Source: Zopfochytrium polystomum | Lineage: Eukaryota > Chytridiomycota > Chytridiomycetes > Chytridiales > Chytridiaceae | Assembly (NCBI GenBank): GCA_025765615.1 | Contig: JAIVFJ010000027.1 | Span: 310,001 to 374,000, forward strand | Length of the DNA stretch: 64,000 nt | Direction: 5' to 3' | Shown: positions 62,854-64,000 of the stretch, one piece after another | Layout: every line of letters begins with the position of its first letter | Numbering within the stretch: position 1 is the stretch's first letter | The notes under the pieces: model-generated | The model's input: only the letters and a program-made list of their open reading frames with translations | Databases searched by the model: none | Told to the model about the DNA's origin: nothing | Program-made: the position numbers and the translations under genes

Positions 62854-64000
62854 TTGGGCGGCATTTCCTTTTTGCGATTATGGTTGTGCTGGATCAAGAA
62901 CCCAAGGATTGGAGCTGGACCATTTCGAGTGCCTGCAACAATTTGCTTGGCTGCGCCTTTGGTCCGCTTCCGTTCTCTTGATTACGAGCGAAAGCGGATT
63001 CGCCCGAATCATTTGGACGGAGAAGACTCACAGTCGTGCTGGACAGTGGTTAAATGGGCAATGCAGGTGCGAGTGTGCGTGCCGTTGCGGGTAGCTGCCT
63101 TGCGTAAGTGCGGGCTGCCTTTCCGTGCTTGCCAGAGGTAGGGAATCGAGATCATGTCCTTTGTTTTCAGCGTCACTCGTGCGGAGACGTGGTAAGGGTG
63201 TATAAATTCTTCGTTCATTCTTCCTCCCTGCTGTCTCTTCGCAGGTTACACTGTTCAGGCGTGCTTGCACTCAGAGCCACGGAGGAGCCAAGACGACCCA
63301 GGCAGGAGCAAAGACGCAGGGAAGAGCCACGACGCAGGGAGGAGCCAAGAATCAGGCTGGAAGCAAGACGCAAGCAGGAGCCGGGGCACAGGGAGGAACC
63401 AAAACGCAGGCAGCAGGCAAGACGCAGGGAGGAGGTAAAGAGCAGGGAGGAGCCAAGACACAGGCAGGAGGCAAGAAACAGGCTGGAGCTGGGACGCAGG
63501 GAGGAGCCAAGTCGCAGGCAGGAGTCAAAGCTAGTGGTGGCGGCGGCGGGAAAGCAGCTGGCAGTGGCGCCGCAGGCAAAACGACGGCGCTTGGACGCGG
63601 CACTGGCCTGTTAGGGGCCGGCGCAGGAGCCGGAGACGACAAGGTGGAGCGGGCAAAACTGCCGGCGGCGGCAGCAGCGGCGGTAAAGCAACTGGCAGTG
63701 GCGGAGCAGGCAAGACTACGGCGGCGGGAGGTGGCACGGGGCAAACGGCCGAGGTGGTAAAGGCGCCGCCGCTGGCAACAAGGCCGGAGGTGGTGGTGGC
63801 GGTGGAGTGTCGGAAAAGCTGGTGGTGCCAATGTCAAGAATCGAACTGGCGGCGGCGGGAAAGGCGCCGCGGCTGGAGGCAAGCGGCGACAAAGCAGCTG
63901 GCAGTGGTGCTGCAGGCAAGACTACGGGGGCCGGACGTGGCACGGGGGCGAGTGGCAGCGGGAAATGAACCGTGGCGGAGGCAAGGCCGGAACGACTGCC
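62854..64000 (+). CDS. Glycine/lysine/glutamine-rich repeat protein related to the 61.6-kb gene (partial, frames broken)
   Basis: Candidate upstream exon to 63067 (for example RKRIRPNHLDGEDSQSCWTV, ending WAMQ before GTGCGAG). A short exon at about 63171-63191 reads RHSCGDV between CAG and GTAAGG, and a long exon from 63245 follows. This begins VTLFRRACTQSHGGAKTTQA, matching TTLFRRACGQ of the 61.6-kb gene, and continues with about 13 degenerate units of the form GGAKTQAGAKTQ. Then come Gly/Lys blocks with three copies of K-A-A/T-G-S-G-x-A-G-K-T-T (63551, 63684, 63891). The repeat frame shifts at about 63645, 63735, 63815 and 63885. One frame closes at 63968, but exon ends are unresolved. The 5' end and upstream exons are uncertain. 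Confidence 0.45.
63253..63540 (+). repeat. Degenerate 21-24-nt coding repeat (GGA GCC AAG ACG CAG type)
   Basis: About a dozen tandem units built on GGAGGAGCCAAGACGCAG with substitutions, encoding alternating GGA/AGA/AGG plus K-x-Q. The reading frame is kept through the array. Confidence 0.85.
63551..63960 (+). repeat. Three imperfect Gly/Lys blocks, spacing about 133 and 207 nt
   Basis: The core AAAGCAGCTGGCAGTGG followed by GCAGGCAARACKACGG occurs near 63551, 63684 and 63891. The cores encode the same peptide but in different frames, so the array has gained small indels or is misassembled. Confidence 0.75.

Noticed and set aside
63253..63540. CRISPR-like regular repeat array
   Set aside because: Units are contiguous, degenerate and in-frame coding with no spacers; it is a protein-repeat array.

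Overview
The window is eukaryotic nuclear DNA from a GC-rich, compact, intron-containing genome, most probably an early-diverging fungus of the chytrid type (this placement is inference). The support is a Nrd1/Seb1-type transcription-termination factor, a fungal-order betaine-lipid synthase (methyltransferase half before the aminocarboxypropyl-transferase half), a Met16-like PAPS reductase, a Pcs60-like acyl-CoA synthetase, GMA12/MNN10-type glycosyltransferases, short GT-AG introns of about 45-370 nt, one nuclear tRNA-Ala, and Tc1-type transposon remains. No bacterial operon, CRISPR array or rRNA is present.

Layout. 0-15 kb is gene-dense: Seb1/Nrd1-like (minus, runs off the left edge), MET16-like (minus), a beta-propeller-like gene, BTA1 and an alpha-arrestin. 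15-19.5 kb is gene-poor, with an interrupted open frame, a lone minus-strand frame and a small pseudogene related to a gene at 61.6 kb. 19.5-22.4 kb holds a secreted GPI-type protein and a DOMON-cytochrome b561 protein, divergently arranged. 22.5-23.6 kb is a rearranged DDE transposon. 25.7-34.9 kb holds two tandem GT34-like glycosyltransferases and a long low-complexity protein with microexons. 35.3-38.2 kb is a flavin amine-oxidase-like pseudogene split by a Tc1 insertion. 38.9-46 kb has a P450, a third GT34-like paralogue, tRNA-Ala and a secreted PAN/apple-like protein. 47-57.3 kb is dense again: a methyltransferase, an acyl-CoA synthetase, a ZZ-ankyrin protein, a ZFAND1-like AN1 protein, an NMNAT-like nucleotidyltransferase and an intron-containing CobB/CbiA-family amidotransferase. 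57.3-64 kb holds a decayed copy of the CobB 3' end, an ApoL-like helical protein behind a 41-nt cytosine run, a small secreted-protein family and its glycine/lysine/glutamine-rich relative, which reaches the right edge.

Splice junctions were derived by hand from GT/AG sites and reading-phase continuity. Where exons sum to whole codons (Seb1, BTA1, P450, Pcs60-like, ZFAND1-like, GPI protein, PAN protein, 61.6-kb secreted protein, 31-35 kb protein) the models are firm. Four otherwise good genes carry a one-base reading-frame discontinuity that splicing does not explain, so either assembly indels or decay is at work.

Most striking are: the spliced CobB/CbiA gene, a cobalamin-pathway enzyme family not expected in fungi, in a tight same-strand run with an NMNAT-like gene; a shared promoter/leader architecture of (CT)n about 200-320 nt upstream and CA-rich tracts just upstream of start codons in unrelated genes; GT34 paralogues with different low-complexity inserts inside the catalytic domain; and a new secreted family with an intact copy, a repeat-expanded copy and a pseudogene in one window.
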